From: Exophiala sp. HKRS030
Lineage: Eukaryota > Ascomycota > Eurotiomycetes > Chaetothyriales > Herpotrichiellaceae
Reading direction: 5' to 3'
Length of the DNA stretch: 64,000 nt
NCBI GenBank assembly: GCA_023897205.1
Contig: JAHWDD010000012.1
Span: 1 to 64,000, forward strand
Shown here: one piece after another, positions 34,550 through 45,675 of the stretch
Layout: each line of letters begins with the position of its first letter
How positions within the stretch are numbered: the first letter of the stretch is position 1
Notes under the pieces: generated by a model
What the model saw: the letters and a program-made list of their open reading frames with translations, nothing else
What the model was told of the DNA's origin: nothing
Databases searched by the model: none
Program-made: the position numbers and the translations under genes

Positions 34550-36455
34550 TTATGCTGTGACGCTTTCTGAACCAGGATGTGAAGGCTGGCTTGGCTCAAA
34601 GGCCACCCCCATAAGGTATTTCGATACCTCTTGATACTGTCCAATGATCGAGACATCTAATTCTCGTGGCGATGAGATGGGAACCTGGGACGTGGGACGT
34701 AGTGCGACTCCAAGAGCCATCAAATTGGGGATGTCACTGTATAGTTCCGGGTGTCGTCCAAAGAAGGCGGGATCTAGGCGAAAATTGAATGCTCCGCTAT
34801 CCATCCTAAGAATTTTGAATGCCTGTGCAGCCAATTCTCTGGATGAGAACAGGACATTTGCATCTGCTACTGGAAGACTCAAGTTTTGAAAGTCGGTGGA
34901 GTGCGAGTCATCAGTGTTCAGGTGGTGTATTGGCGTGTCAGGAGAGAATGACCCAGGTCGAACAGGTCCCCATGTCCGCTCCTGGCGATCTTCTGCACAT
35001 CCGAGGGAAAATGTCGCCTCTGGAGCAATCGATCGCACCAAATCCCAGACGCCAACATAGCCGAAAACATGTTGCGGACATTTGATCAATAGCGAGAGAT
35101 CACCCTGCACAACGTACGAGTTTCCAATGTCGCAGATGAGCGAGTCAAGTGAAGGATTGGCCGAGTGATGAATAATAAGCTTGTCTCGCAGTTCTGGCCA
35201 CGGGATCCAGTCGATGATGCTGGGATGCGGCATGCTCATCTGAAGCATTGTGGGCTGGTAGCAGCGTGCGATCTTCCTGTATCTGTCAGGCGTCCGACAG
35301 ATCCGCCATGCCGTGAGCTCCCTCAGAGGCACGTGGGCTTTGGTGTGCGTATGCCATGCCATCATCGATTGCCACGATAAACTCACAAAAGTCAACAGAA
35401 TGGATCCGATGGACCCGAGAACTCTGTACAGTTGTCAGTCAGCTGTAATCAACTGGTAGATTACAGACAAGAAACACCGGGTGACACTTACCCGTTATCT
35501 CGGGCATTTGATGCATTCCAAGGGAAAGCTGCCAACCCAATACTTTGCTCCAGCGCGTCAATGTGGTCGGAGAAGGGTGAGTTGGTTCTTTTCACACTGA
35601 GTGACTCATACTTCAGGGCTGGACAGAGTTCTAGAATATTGACATAGTTTCCTGGGCCCAGATCATGTGGGAAAATCAGATCCATTGCAGGTCCAGGGGG
35701 TTGGTATCCATCTTCTGTCGCGAGAACAGGGTCAATCTCAAACGCATCGATCTCCGGCGATAGATTCACGGGAGCCATGTTGTCGTGCTGCTCATGATCT
35801 GAAATCGTTAAATGATCGGGCTGTGTTACTGCATAGGTGCTTGTATGCTCTCCTTCGGTGGTAGTGATCGGCCCGGCCATAGGATTAGCAACGTCAATGA
35901 TGCTGCTTATAACTGGCAACTCCTGCACCGGCCTCTGGGATTCGCTGGGTGGCGAAGTTTGGTGCGTAGGCTGGTTGGGACTTGTTATGGCCACGTCGCC
36001 GACAACTTCATCATCTTGCTCAGTTGGTGCCCGATTGCACCTCACGCAAACGGTTTCAGAATATGCTCCAGTCTAGAGTAGAATGTCAATGCATTGCACC
36101 ATTGCTGCTGGGTTCCGCATACCTCGTCTACAGGGTCCACATTAGCAATGCCCAGCACGAGTGCGCTCGACCGGGCTAGGGCATTCAACGAGACTTGTAG
36201 GCTGTTGAACTTCTGATGACATTCGAGGAGCTGCTCACGCAGCTCTATGTTCTGGTCCTGGAGTTGCCTTACTCGCTCAGCGTCAGAACATGGTCCAGTT
36301 TGCAGACGCTCCTCGAGATCCTTCAGACGCATAGCCCGTCGAGCCCGGAAGGCTTTCTGAGAGATCCTGTTGCGCATTCGCCGGGTCTCCAAGCTCTGGT
36401 CACGTTTTGAAGTTGCTGACGCAGAGTTTGTTCGGGAGGTGGCTGCACTAGGCAT
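34550..36455 (-). CDS. bZIP transcription factor with DUF3425-type C-terminal domain
   Basis: Exons 36123-36455, 35492-36072 and 34550-35423 (introns 50 and 68 bp) give about 595 aa. The N-terminus is a bZIP basic region, RRMRNRISQKAFRARRAMRLKDLEERL, followed by leucine-zipper heptads (VRQLQDQNIELREQL). The middle is acidic and Pro/Ser-rich, a likely activation region. The C-terminal domain (WQSMMAWHTHTKA, CRTPDRYRKI, PHPSIIDWIPWPELRDKLI, VWDLVRSIAP) matches the DUF3425 family of fungal bZIP regulators. It lies inside the metabolic gene set and is divergent from the acyl-CoA ligase, so it is the natural candidate for pathway-specific control. Confidence 0.9.
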
Positions 36456-37061
36456 GATGGCGAGTGGAAGGCTTAAGCATACAATTCAATGATTACAGAT
36501 AGAATGCTTTGATGCTGTCGATGTAGTCACCGATGCAGAATTAAACTGAACTGAGGTGGAAGGTCTTGTGAGTCTCCTGTTTCCCCCGCTCCAAGTCCAA
36601 GACTCCAGACTCAGTCTCCATGCTTTCTCCCCGGACGGGTGGGTGGGGATTTTGGGCAACCCTTCAAACGCCATCCCCAATCCTGCCTAATTGCCAGGCC
36701 TTGAGTCTTCGGAACCGAATCGTGGGTGAAGTTTGGTGTTCCTGGCCCCTTCTCTATCCAGGTTAGGCTGTGATCTTGGTACAAATTTGGTCTCCAGATC
36801 GAGACCAACCTAAGCTAGGCGAATGGGGAATGACGAGCATTGTGAGAGTGTCAGCATTTCGTGACATAACCCACGGCTTGTGCCACTGCCTCGGCCTCTG
36901 GGCAATGAAGCTCATTTCCGGAGGCACAACAACTGTGTTGATAGACTTCGCCAAGCTCTACAAAACAATGCGATAGATGGTATTGATGCCTCACACTGTT
37001 GGACTCTCAATCGCCATGCGCGGACTGGGATCTCGTTCGGTTCGAGCAGCTCCAACACAAA
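36456..37061. promoter_or_regulatory. Bidirectional promoter, bZIP gene / acyl-CoA ligase gene
   Basis: 606 bp between two outward-facing start codons. It holds a perfect inverted repeat (see 36787-36808) and a near-palindrome TTCGG-AA-CCGAA at 36708-36719. Confidence 0.55.
36787..36808. promoter_or_regulatory. Inverted repeat, candidate regulator site
   Basis: Arms TTGGTCTC (36787-36794) and GAGACCAA (36801-36808) are perfect reverse complements around the 6-bp spacer CAGATC. It lies about 255 bp before the ligase ATG and 330 bp before the bZIP ATG. A dimeric regulator site is plausible but unproven. Confidence 0.45.
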
Positions 37062-38875
37062 ATGGTTTTCGTCTCTCCTTCCTGGGTGCCTACACTACCT
37101 GAAGTTCCGGATACTGTGAACCTGTTCGACTTCATCTTCGATGAGCAACATGGTCGAGCTCCGTTTGCGAGCTCTCTCGATCCATACGTGGATGGATTGA
37201 CTGGAACCCGCATCAGCTCAAGGGGGCTGAAAGAAAGGACCGCGCGCCTTGCTCGGGCTCTGGCACACGAGCTAGACTGGGGCGTGAATGAAGGAACCGA
37301 GTTCGACAAAGTGGTGGGAGTGTTTGCTCTCAACACCATTGACATTCCCGCAGTCAACTGGGCCATTTTGAGGCTCAATGGTGTTTCAACCCCAGCAAAT
37401 GCAGTCTACAACGCTGAAGAGCTGGCCAATCAGCTCCGTTCATCCGGCGCCCAGGCTCTCTTCACCGTCCTGCCTCTTCTCGAAGTCGCCCTGAGGGCAG
37501 CAGAGCTAGCCGGCATCCAACGTGCCAGAGTGTTCTTGTGCGAGATGCCAGGCGACAACAATGATAGCTATCCTCGAGATATCATGACTCTCTCTCAACT
37601 GATCGAGAAGGGCAAATCTCTCCCGGAGCTCGAAGAACTCAGATGGATCCCGGGCCAGGGTGCACGTCAGACCGCATTCCTTTGCTACAGCAGTGGCACC
37701 AGTGGCTTGCCCAAGGGAGTAATGATCTCTCATCGGAACGTGATCGCAAATACCATCCAGATCACTACATATGAATCGAAGATGCGCGAGGCGACCGGTG
37801 GACGGAATTACCGAGACATCGTCCTGGGGCTCCTCCCACAGTCTCATATATACGGTCTGGTAGTCATCAGCCATCTCGGTACATATCGTGGCGACTCGGT
37901 CATTATCCTCCCAAAGTTTGATTTGGGAGACTGCCTGGAGAGCATCCAGAGATATAAAATAAATACCTTGTATCTGGTGCCTCCTATAATCATCTCTCTC
38001 GTCAAGAGCAGGGATCGCTGTGAGAAGTATGACTTGTCAAGCGTCAAGGCAATTTTTACAGGAGCAGCGCCGTTGGGGAAAGAGACCGCTGAGGCTCTCA
38101 AGCAAGTGTATCCTTCTTGGGCGATCCGTCAAGGCTATGGAACCACTGAGACATGTACAGTTGTCTGCAGCTCAATCTCTGACGATATTGACTTTGGAAG
38201 CTCTGGGAGCCTCCTTCCCGGTTACACAGCTCGCGTGATGACTCCTAAGGGCCAGGAAATCACAGAATATGACCGCCCGGGCGAGCTCCTCGTCCGCAGT
38301 CCAACCATTACGCTAGGATACTTCAAGAATGAGGCCGCTACAAAAGAGACGTTCGTGGAGCTCAACGACGGCCGTTATATGCGTACAGGAGATGAGGTTG
38401 TCTTCCGCCGTGCACCGAGCGGGAACGAGCACGTATGGATTGTCGACCGCATCAAAGAACTGATCAAGGTCAAGGTAAGTGTTCGCAGACCGAAAGATAT
38501 CTTATCCCCCCGGTAAGCTGCAGAATGCTGACACCTGTTCAACAGGGCCACCAGGTTGCACCCGCCGAGCTTGAAGCATGTCTCCTTAACCACCCTGCTG
38601 TCGCCGACTGTGCTGTGATTCCAGTACAAGACGATCGAGCGGGTGAAGTCCCCAAAGCCTTCGTGGTGAAGTCGCCCTCTGCCAAAGACCATGACCATGT
38701 CCTGGTGTCCAACATTCAACAGTATGTGGCAAAGGAGAAGGCTCATTACAAACAGCTTCGAGGCGGTGTAGAGTTCATCGATGTGATCCCCAAGTCCCCC
38801 AGCGGGAAAATACTGCGTCGTATCCTGAGAGATCAGGACCGTGCGAAGAAGAGGCAGGCTACTTCCAAATTGTAA
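37062..38875 (+). CDS. Peroxisomal acyl-CoA synthetase / 4CL-like AMP ligase
   Basis: Exons 37062-38474 and 38546-38875 (71-bp intron) give 580 aa. The ATG at 37062 starts the family region; further upstream in frame only a TTG is available. The ATP-binding loop YSSGTSGLPKG is at 209-219. QGYGTTE, the TGDEV hinge region and the C-terminal catalytic lysine in SPSGKILRR are all present, so the enzyme should be active. It ends in SKL, a canonical PTS1 signal for peroxisomal import. The class activates carboxylic acids (fatty, aromatic or polyketide-like) to CoA thioesters. It is divergent from the bZIP gene and followed by an SDR on the same strand. Confidence 0.93.
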
Positions 38876-39451
38876 AGGTCCATCCAGGGTTCGAGGGCTC
38901 ACAGGGAGATATAGATTTTGTATGCACAAACTTGACCCGGATGACGAAGTAGTGCCTACTCAGTTAATTTGCAATGCGGACGGAGCATTCCATAGGTGAA
39001 TCCAGATTTCATGCACATTTCTTGAGCAACTGCCTTGGGCAGGGGAAGACTCGTGACAGTCACAGCCTTCCTACAATGTGCCGATCTGCTTCGGGATCTT
39101 TTCGTGCTGAGGGTATATAGCATGATTCTTATCTTAGAGGGGTATCCGTCAAGACGTTCTCTATAGGAGATTGCTGATCGTCCTCTTCTTCTGCAAGGCT
39201 TGGTAGCCATATTACACGCGCTCTTAAAAAGATCAATATTGTCGTAAGAAATTCGTGACTATTAATGTGGGATCCGCAGAAGGGATAATCAAAAGTGTAC
39301 GTCACTTGAAGTACGATCAAAGATTTGTAGACATATCCTGCCCATTGGGTATCATTCGTATTCAAAATTGTCTGTTCGGGATCTTCAAGGAGCATTTCGG
39401 ATTGTGAACGCAACACTCCCTTGCTTTCCCTCTACACCACTTACACGAACC
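38876..39451. promoter_or_regulatory. Upstream region of SDR gene
   Basis: 576 bp. A TATA-like GGGTATATAG lies at 39111-39120, well upstream of the ATG. No gene recognised. Confidence 0.35.
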
Positions 39452-40327
39452 ATGAGTCGGCACCGATTCGAGGGAAAGGTGGTTTTCGTTACAGGAGGCA
39501 GCTCTGGGCTAGGGGAGGATACTTGCAAGCTCTTTATTCAAGAGGGGGCGACAGTCTTTGTGACGGATATAGCTGAGCGCGACATCCTACAGCGATTGGG
39601 TTCCGACAAAGCCTTCTTCCACCGCTGTGATGTTTCGAATCCCAAGGATTGTGAGGAGGCTGTCGCCAAATGTATCCAGCAATTCGGCAGGCTTGATGTC
39701 CTTTTCCACAACGGAGCTCGACTGGCTAAAGTGTCGACGGTAGTGGACCATGACGTGGCTCTATTCCAAGATGTTATCCGCACCAACCTATGTGGACTGT
39801 TCTTCTTGGCTAGAGTGGTGATACCTCAAATGCAGAAACAGGGCCACGGTGCCATTGTCAGTACCGCCAGCACCGCCGGTCTTGCTGGCGACTTTGGGCT
39901 GTGCTCGTACAGTGCGGCTAAGGCTGGTCTGATCAATCTGACTCGAGTCATGGCTCTGGATCACGCACGGGAGGGCATACGCGCCAATTGTGTGTGCCCA
40001 GGATACATGATCACGCCAATGACGGCTCCGTTCAGAGATGATGAAACTGTTCACCAAGTCCTTCTGGACAGTATACCCATTCACAGAGGCGCCGACCCTA
40101 AAGAAGTCGGCCAGGCTGTCCTCTTTCTGGCTTCAGATGATGCGTCTTATATCACTGGACAGAGTAAGCAGATCCGGAATTCCTTGACGTGTCTTCAACA
40201 GCCCGAGCCATCGGGCTTGCCCCTTGAGTGACACTAGCTAAGAATGTTGAAAATAGCCATTGTTGCAGACGGTGGATGGAACGCCCACACGGGCGGCCCC
40301 AACTTTCTCAAGTATATGGGGTCTTAA
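39452..40327 (+). CDS. Short-chain dehydrogenase/reductase
   Basis: Exons 39452-40163 and 40257-40327 (93-bp intron) give 260 aa, the usual length of a classical SDR. The cofactor motif TGGSSGLG is at 14-21. The NNAG position reads HNGAR. The active site has Ser (IVSTAS), Tyr153 and Lys157 (YSAAK). The ending DGGW supports the second exon. It interconverts an alcohol and a ketone or aldehyde with NAD(P)(H). In this setting it could oxidise a hydroxyl made by a PhyH enzyme to the ketone needed by the Baeyer-Villiger enzyme (inference). The end KYMGS is not a PTS1. Confidence 0.92.
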
Positions 40328-40638
40328 GGTAAGCCCTATCAACGTCTCTGTTCTTCAAACTGGTTTACTAAGGTATCTCGGCATCTTACAGAGCCCGATT
40401 AGTTGTGGGAGAATCAGGCTGAGGCTGTCAAGAACATTGCATCCGCGGCTCACATTCGCAAGGCATTTGTTTAGGTAGATGAGACCATCATATCATCGTC
40501 TCCATCGTACAGGATATCAGGGATCATAGTGAACTAGGCGAACTAGTTGGCAGTAGCAGTGGCTGTCGGTGCAAAGTGCTAGGAAATCTAGATGTTCCTC
40601 AACGCTGGACGTAGTTCAATGGAAATATCGTCATTTTG
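40328..40638. other. Short region between convergent SDR and PhyH genes
   Basis: 311 bp. Shared 3' region; nothing recognised. Confidence 0.6.
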
Positions 40639-41472
40639 CTAGTTATTATCCTCTGCAAACTGGTCGTCCAAGTATTTGAGATTCAATGCCCTTCCAAGGT
40701 TGGCATTGATACTCAACCCGAGCCACTCCTTCATCTCGGGAGAGAGACTCTGTTTCGTTTCGGCGTCCAGTTTTTCGCTCCAGTTCACCTGCTGACGCAG
40801 GAATGGCGCAGTATAGTATCCAAAGAGCAAGGCGCGATCTTCCTGGGAAATGTTCTCACCACTCGTGTGCCACACCCTGCCATCCATCACTACGATTGAG
40901 CCTGCTTTTGCTTCGAATGGCTTGAGTAGCTGTTTAGCATTCCGGGGTACCTCCGACTGGGATTCCCACTTGTTACTTCCTGGAATGTATAAAGTTGCCC
41001 CGTTTTCGAAGTATACATCAGTCAAGCACCAAATAACGTTAAGAGCCCAGACTTCTTTCCATGGGTCGGGTACAACCAACGACATATCGGAATGAAGACC
41101 CATGGACTTCGACCCCGGCCTTGCAATATTGGCTGTGAAGTTGGAAATGAGGAAGTCGGGTCCAAGAACCGACTTAACCATCTCTATGGCCGTGGGGTTT
41201 TGGATGAGTTCTCTAAAGACTTTGTCTAGTTGCATGAGGTAGAAGACACGCACGTTGCTGGCGTTGGGATCCAAGAAGTCGAGCCGGGTCGGATCTCCTT
41301 GTCTCTCGCTTGCTTCTTTGGCTTTCCACAGGCAAGCCAAAACCTCTTGTGTTTGCTCCTTCGTCAAGACCTCCGGTATGATACACCACCCCTCCTCGCG
41401 AAGATGTTGTTTTGCGGCCGTCGTGTTATTCGACATCTCTGATGGTCTCGGACCTTGTGCTGTAGAACCCAT
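40639..41472 (-). CDS. Phytanoyl-CoA dioxygenase-like protein
   Basis: Intronless, 277 aa from the ATG at 41472; the frame extends slightly further but only to a TTG. It is a single PhyH domain: iron ligands HSD (127-129) and His202, probable 2-oxoglutarate Arg213. ANIARPG precedes the HxD motif as in the SCP2-PhyH gene 7 kb away, suggesting related enzymes with different substrates or positions of attack. No SCP2 domain or peroxisomal signal is present (ends AEDNN). It is the right-hand end of the metabolic gene set. Expected reaction: Fe(II)/2-oxoglutarate-dependent hydroxylation or a further oxidation. Confidence 0.9.
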   Translation of the reverse strand: MGSTAQGPRPSEMSNNTTAAKQHLREEGWCIIPEVLTKEQTQEVLACLWKAKEASERQGDPTRLDFLDPNASNVRVFYLMQLDKVFRELIQNPTAIEMVKSVLGPDFLISNFTANIARPGSKSMGLHSDMSLVVPDPWKEVWALNVIWCLTDVYFENGATLYIPGSNKWESQSEVPRNAKQLLKPFEAKAGSIVVMDGRVWHTSGENISQEDRALLFGYYTAPFLRQQVNWSEKLDAETKQSLSPEMKEWLGLSINANLGRALNLKYLDDQFAEDNN

Positions 41473-43440
41473 TGCGGATGTTTGACCGTGGGCCAAGAGT
41501 TAATCAGAGCAATCACTTCGAAAGAGATCACAAAGAATCAAGGTTTTCGCCTGTCTTGTATACCACCAGCTCTTGGCCCGGTGTGACTTAATGAAGCATT
41601 TTGTTTGAGCACTTACGAGTTACATGGGCTTTGGAGGTGGCCCAGAGCCGAGGCCGCATCGTCTTAACACGGTTGCTGTCATCAAATGCTGACGGTGGGG
41701 CACATCAACGTCGACTGTGAGGGCTGGACTTATTACACTTCTCTCAAAAGAGAGCTGTCACCAAGGCTCTGCGCTTGGAAAACGGCGAGAATTGCATAGA
41801 TTCGGAGATCCTGTTATCATTCAGACTCTCGGGTTTTCTTATTTTCATCGATCCGCTGGTGGTCGGAAGTTTCTACTAGACCTTGATCGGGTAGAATAAG
41901 TCTGCAGAGCCACAGAAAACTGGCTACGAATCATGTTGGGCGGTAAAGTCACATTATCCAACACACAATCAGTACGATACGCATGAAGTCTCATGTTCTT
42001 TCGCCATTTCTTTTTCAGATGACTAGAAGATTTGATTCAGCTGTCAATCGCTCATGACATGCCGTGTTTCGGAGACGAGGATTGGGTGAACGCCACGACG
42101 TCCGCACTCTTACCACTGGTTTGAAATGGTTACAGCGCGGGCGTGCCAAGTGTCAAGTCATGGCTCTTGCAACATCGCCGTAAGAAGCCCTCGGTAGTAA
42201 AAATTGAATTACTATAAAATTGTGTAAGAGCATGGGCAAAAGAGTGAGAAGAAGAGTGAGAAGAGAGTGAGCCGTGAGCGGGTCGTCTTAAAAGTAGCAC
42301 CGTCTGTGTGAGTGTGTTGAGCTTAAGAGCAGTGCGATCATTTATTATGCAACCAAGGCTGTGGTCCTTGAGGGATTCACAGTATGAATGCTCCGTACTA
42401 ACTATTGATGGTAAGCAATTTCGACATTAATAACTGACATGATTATGCGCGTGACCTGAGAAATCTCGGGTTTAACGCCTTCATGTTTTTCAATTCGACC
42501 GAATACGCCCGTGGACGTGGAAAGAGGTTGAAACCATACCAGAGGATCTTCGCTGCTTCGGGTCTGGGCACGGACTGGAAGGGGCATGAAAATCGAGTAA
42601 GTGAAGGCCTTTTGGTCTTTTCAATCAATTCAACTGGTCAATCCATCAATGCGTACTCGTACAAGTACAATGGTAGACAGAAATAGCAACAGGTCAACTC
42701 TGGACTACAGACTTGAAGGTATCCACATCGGCACATTCAAGCCTTGCCAGGGGTGGTGACCATAAATTGTTCTTTGTTGGTCTCGCACTCCACAATCCCA
42801 TCGACATCTACAACTAGGCAACAATCAATTCCTTCTCCCAGGATCGGAAGATGCACTTCTATGCATCTCATATGTCTTGTGCGAGGCAGATTTCCCATTA
42901 TTGCAAGGCTCTGTCATCCGGTTGGTAATCTGATTGAGACGTCATTGAGAGCTACAGCCTACAGCGTTTTTCCCTTGGCCGATGACCGATTTGCTGGTCG
43001 CTGGAATATACATCTTTCTCTTTAACCTCCTATACACTTCAGGGCGAGTTCGTTGTTCGATTCTCCCTTGTTGAGAGTTCTCTATGAGAGAGTGAAACAG
43101 ATATCGAAGGGCTCCCAATCTACATGTTCTGGATCACGCATTACCGACTCCCTGATCTTTTGTGGAGCGGACTGTGCAAGGCCCTCTCGCTCGTTCTTAA
43201 CGGCGCATGTATTCATCCGTCTCCACAGCTCGACCAGGCATCAGATAATGGCCCCCAATATGGAGTCCACCTTTCCGCCCTCCAGCAGGCACCGTGTGGA
43301 GGGACAACAAGGATCCATATAATACTTAAGTATGCTTCACAATCTATCTCAGCGCAGACTGGGAAGAGAGACTGACTGACTGCGCATGATCAAATCGTGA
43401 TCTGGTCACCCACTCACTACTACAAGGGAATTTATCCATC
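41473..43440. other. 2-kb gap right of the metabolic gene set
   Basis: No gene recognised. A GTAC-rich word (42651-42672) and a short purine-rich stretch (about 42240-42270) are present. The TATA-like region near 43315-43325 is about 120 bp before the sedolisin ATG. Confidence 0.5.
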
Positions 43441-45462
43441 ATGTTGTTGTTCTCCCCATTATTTACAGTATGGACCGTGCTCTCAAGAGGTACCGCATAT
43501 GCGGCCCCTTCTACTACTAACCTGGAAGTCTTTGAGGAGCTCAATGGTGTTCCCAGAGGTTGGTATCAAGGAGATCTAGCACCGGCCCCTCAGTTGGTCA
43601 AGTTTCACATTGCCGTTCGTCAGGAAGAAAAACAAGCACTACTGGAACAACACCTCCTCCAGATTTCGACTCCCGGACACGACAAGTATGGCCAGCATTA
43701 CAACTCGGAACAGTTGGCTGCGCTTCTCCGACCCGACGCTGACGTGTCGGATGCCATCATGACCTGGCTGTACGACTCTGGCATTCCACAGGCAAATATT
43801 CAAGACAACGGGGAATGGATCAATGTGGTGACGACGGTTGAACGGGCAGAAGTCCTACTCGACACCCAGTTTCATTACTACCACCACCATGTCACGGACG
43901 AAGTAGTACCGGTCATACGGACGCTCCAGTACTCGGTACCGGCCCATCTCCACCGACACATCCAAATGATTCAACCTACGACTCACTTCAGCCGTCTTCA
44001 GCCTCAACAATCGACCCGAGCGCCGGGTCCTCCATTCGAGGTGTATGGTTCCCCCACCAAACTCAATGTGACGTACTGCAACACGACCACACCTCCGGAC
44101 TGCATCCGGGCTCTCTACAAGATTGGAAACTTCAGAGCCAACTCCAGCTCGGGAGTCAAGTTGGGCATCTCCGGATTCAACTACCAGCAAGCCGTCCACA
44201 GTGACCTCCAGCTATTCCTGAACAAGTGGGCCCCCAAGGAGAACGACACGACCTTCAAAGTGGTGACGTCCAACGGTGGAGTAAACAATGAATCCGGAGT
44301 CGTGGATTGGGCCAAAGAGGCCAACCTGGACGTCCAGTACGGTACAAGTCTCTCACCCGGGATCCCAGCGACATTTTACAAGACGGGCGGTCTCGGTCCT
44401 CTCATACCCGACCTGCAACAGCCTCACAACTCGGAGTCGATCGACGTGCAGGAACCATTCTTGGAACATCTACAATTCCTGCTCAACTTGACCGACGAGC
44501 ATCTCCCCACGGTTCTCAGTATTTCCTACGCGGCAGACGAACAGAGTCACCCTGTTTCCTACATGAAGAGTGTGTGTCAGTTGTTTGCAAAGCTTGGTGC
44601 TCGAGGTACTTCTGTTCTTGTAGCTAGGTAAGAGGTTCTGGGATCCTTGTCGCTCTCTAGCACCTGCGTTGCTTTGCGCCAGTATTGACGATATTTTTCT
44701 CTAGTGGCGACGGTGGTCCAGGTGACGGATGCATGACCAACGACGGCAAAAACACGACCCGATTCCAACCTCAATTCCCTTCTTCGTGCCCTTGGATCAC
44801 CGCGGTGGGTGGTACGGAGCAGGTAGAGCCAGAGATCGCGACGTGGTTGTCTGGAGGTGGCTTTTCGGACATTTTTGCTCGACCAGACTATCAAGCCGAA
44901 CAAGTCGAGAATTATCTCGACAAGACCGTCAAAGATAGGTTCAAGGGTCTCTACAATCGCACTGGACGAGGCATTCCGGACATTTCGGCGCAAGCTCAAA
45001 CCACCTATCCAATGTTTCATATGGGAAAGGAATTGGCAGATGGTGGGACAAGGTTAGTACTCGGTGACCCATTTTTGCTACCCACCCACCCCGGGCTTGA
45101 TATCTATCTTAGACCCCAATGTGTCCTGGTTTTTGACTGACTCTTCTTGTGTGCCTGGCTCAAACAGTTTCGCTACACCAGTGTGGGCTGCCATTATTGC
45201 CAACATCAATTCGGCGAGGCTATCAAAGGGCATGAAACCTCTTGGGTTCCTCAACCCGTGGCTTTACGGCGACGGCCGCAAGGCTCTGACCGACATCACC
45301 AAGGGAGGGTCTCAGGGCTGTTTCGACGTCGCGTTGGGGTCTGGTTTGGACGCCCCGGAAGTACCTGGTGCGGGATGGAATGCCACATCCGGGTGGGATG
45401 CGGTGACTGGATTGGGAACCCCGAATTTCGAAAAGTTGTTACAGATTGCGACGACGAAATAG
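43441..45462 (+). CDS. Secreted sedolisin (S53) tripeptidyl-peptidase-like protease
   Basis: Exons 43441-44627, 44705-45052 and 45168-45462 (introns 77 and 115 bp) give 609 aa. A signal peptide (about residues 1-22, ending TAYAA) is followed by an S53 pro-domain with GWYQGD and SEQLAALLRP. The catalytic Glu293 and Asp297 lie in KEANLDVQYG, Asp is present in the oxyanion/calcium region, and Ser512 lies in GTSFATP, formed across the second intron. C-terminal DITKGGSQGC and TSGWDAVTGLGTPNF carry the calcium-site region. It should be an acid-active secreted serine-carboxyl peptidase. Several N-glycosylation sequons are visible. Confidence 0.93.
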
Positions 45463-45675
45463 AAAGAACGACATGACTTTAAAAGTCTATGAAATGTTCG
45501 GTTCCGTTGACGAGAACAGGGGGGATTTTTGCTGTCTTATCGTGGCTCCGGAGAACAGCGCAGATACTCTTCGTGTCGCCTTCTACCCGGTAAAGTGTCA
45601 TGATCTATTTGATTTACAATCAATTACCTGCTCACTATTCACTTTAAAGAGCACGCCGTGAGTGAGATCCTCGAC
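45463..45675. other. Short intergenic
   Basis: 213 bp between the sedolisin stop and the proposed epimerase start. Nothing recognised. Confidence 0.5.

Noticed and set aside
36999..37061. Upstream extension of the acyl-CoA ligase
   Set aside because: The frame starts only with TTG; the first ATG at 37062 gives a normal family length.
24959..41472. Classical secondary-metabolite cluster with PKS/NRPS/terpene synthase
   Set aside because: No condensation, ketosynthase, adenylation-carrier or terpene synthase motif found in any frame; the AMP ligase lacks a carrier domain.
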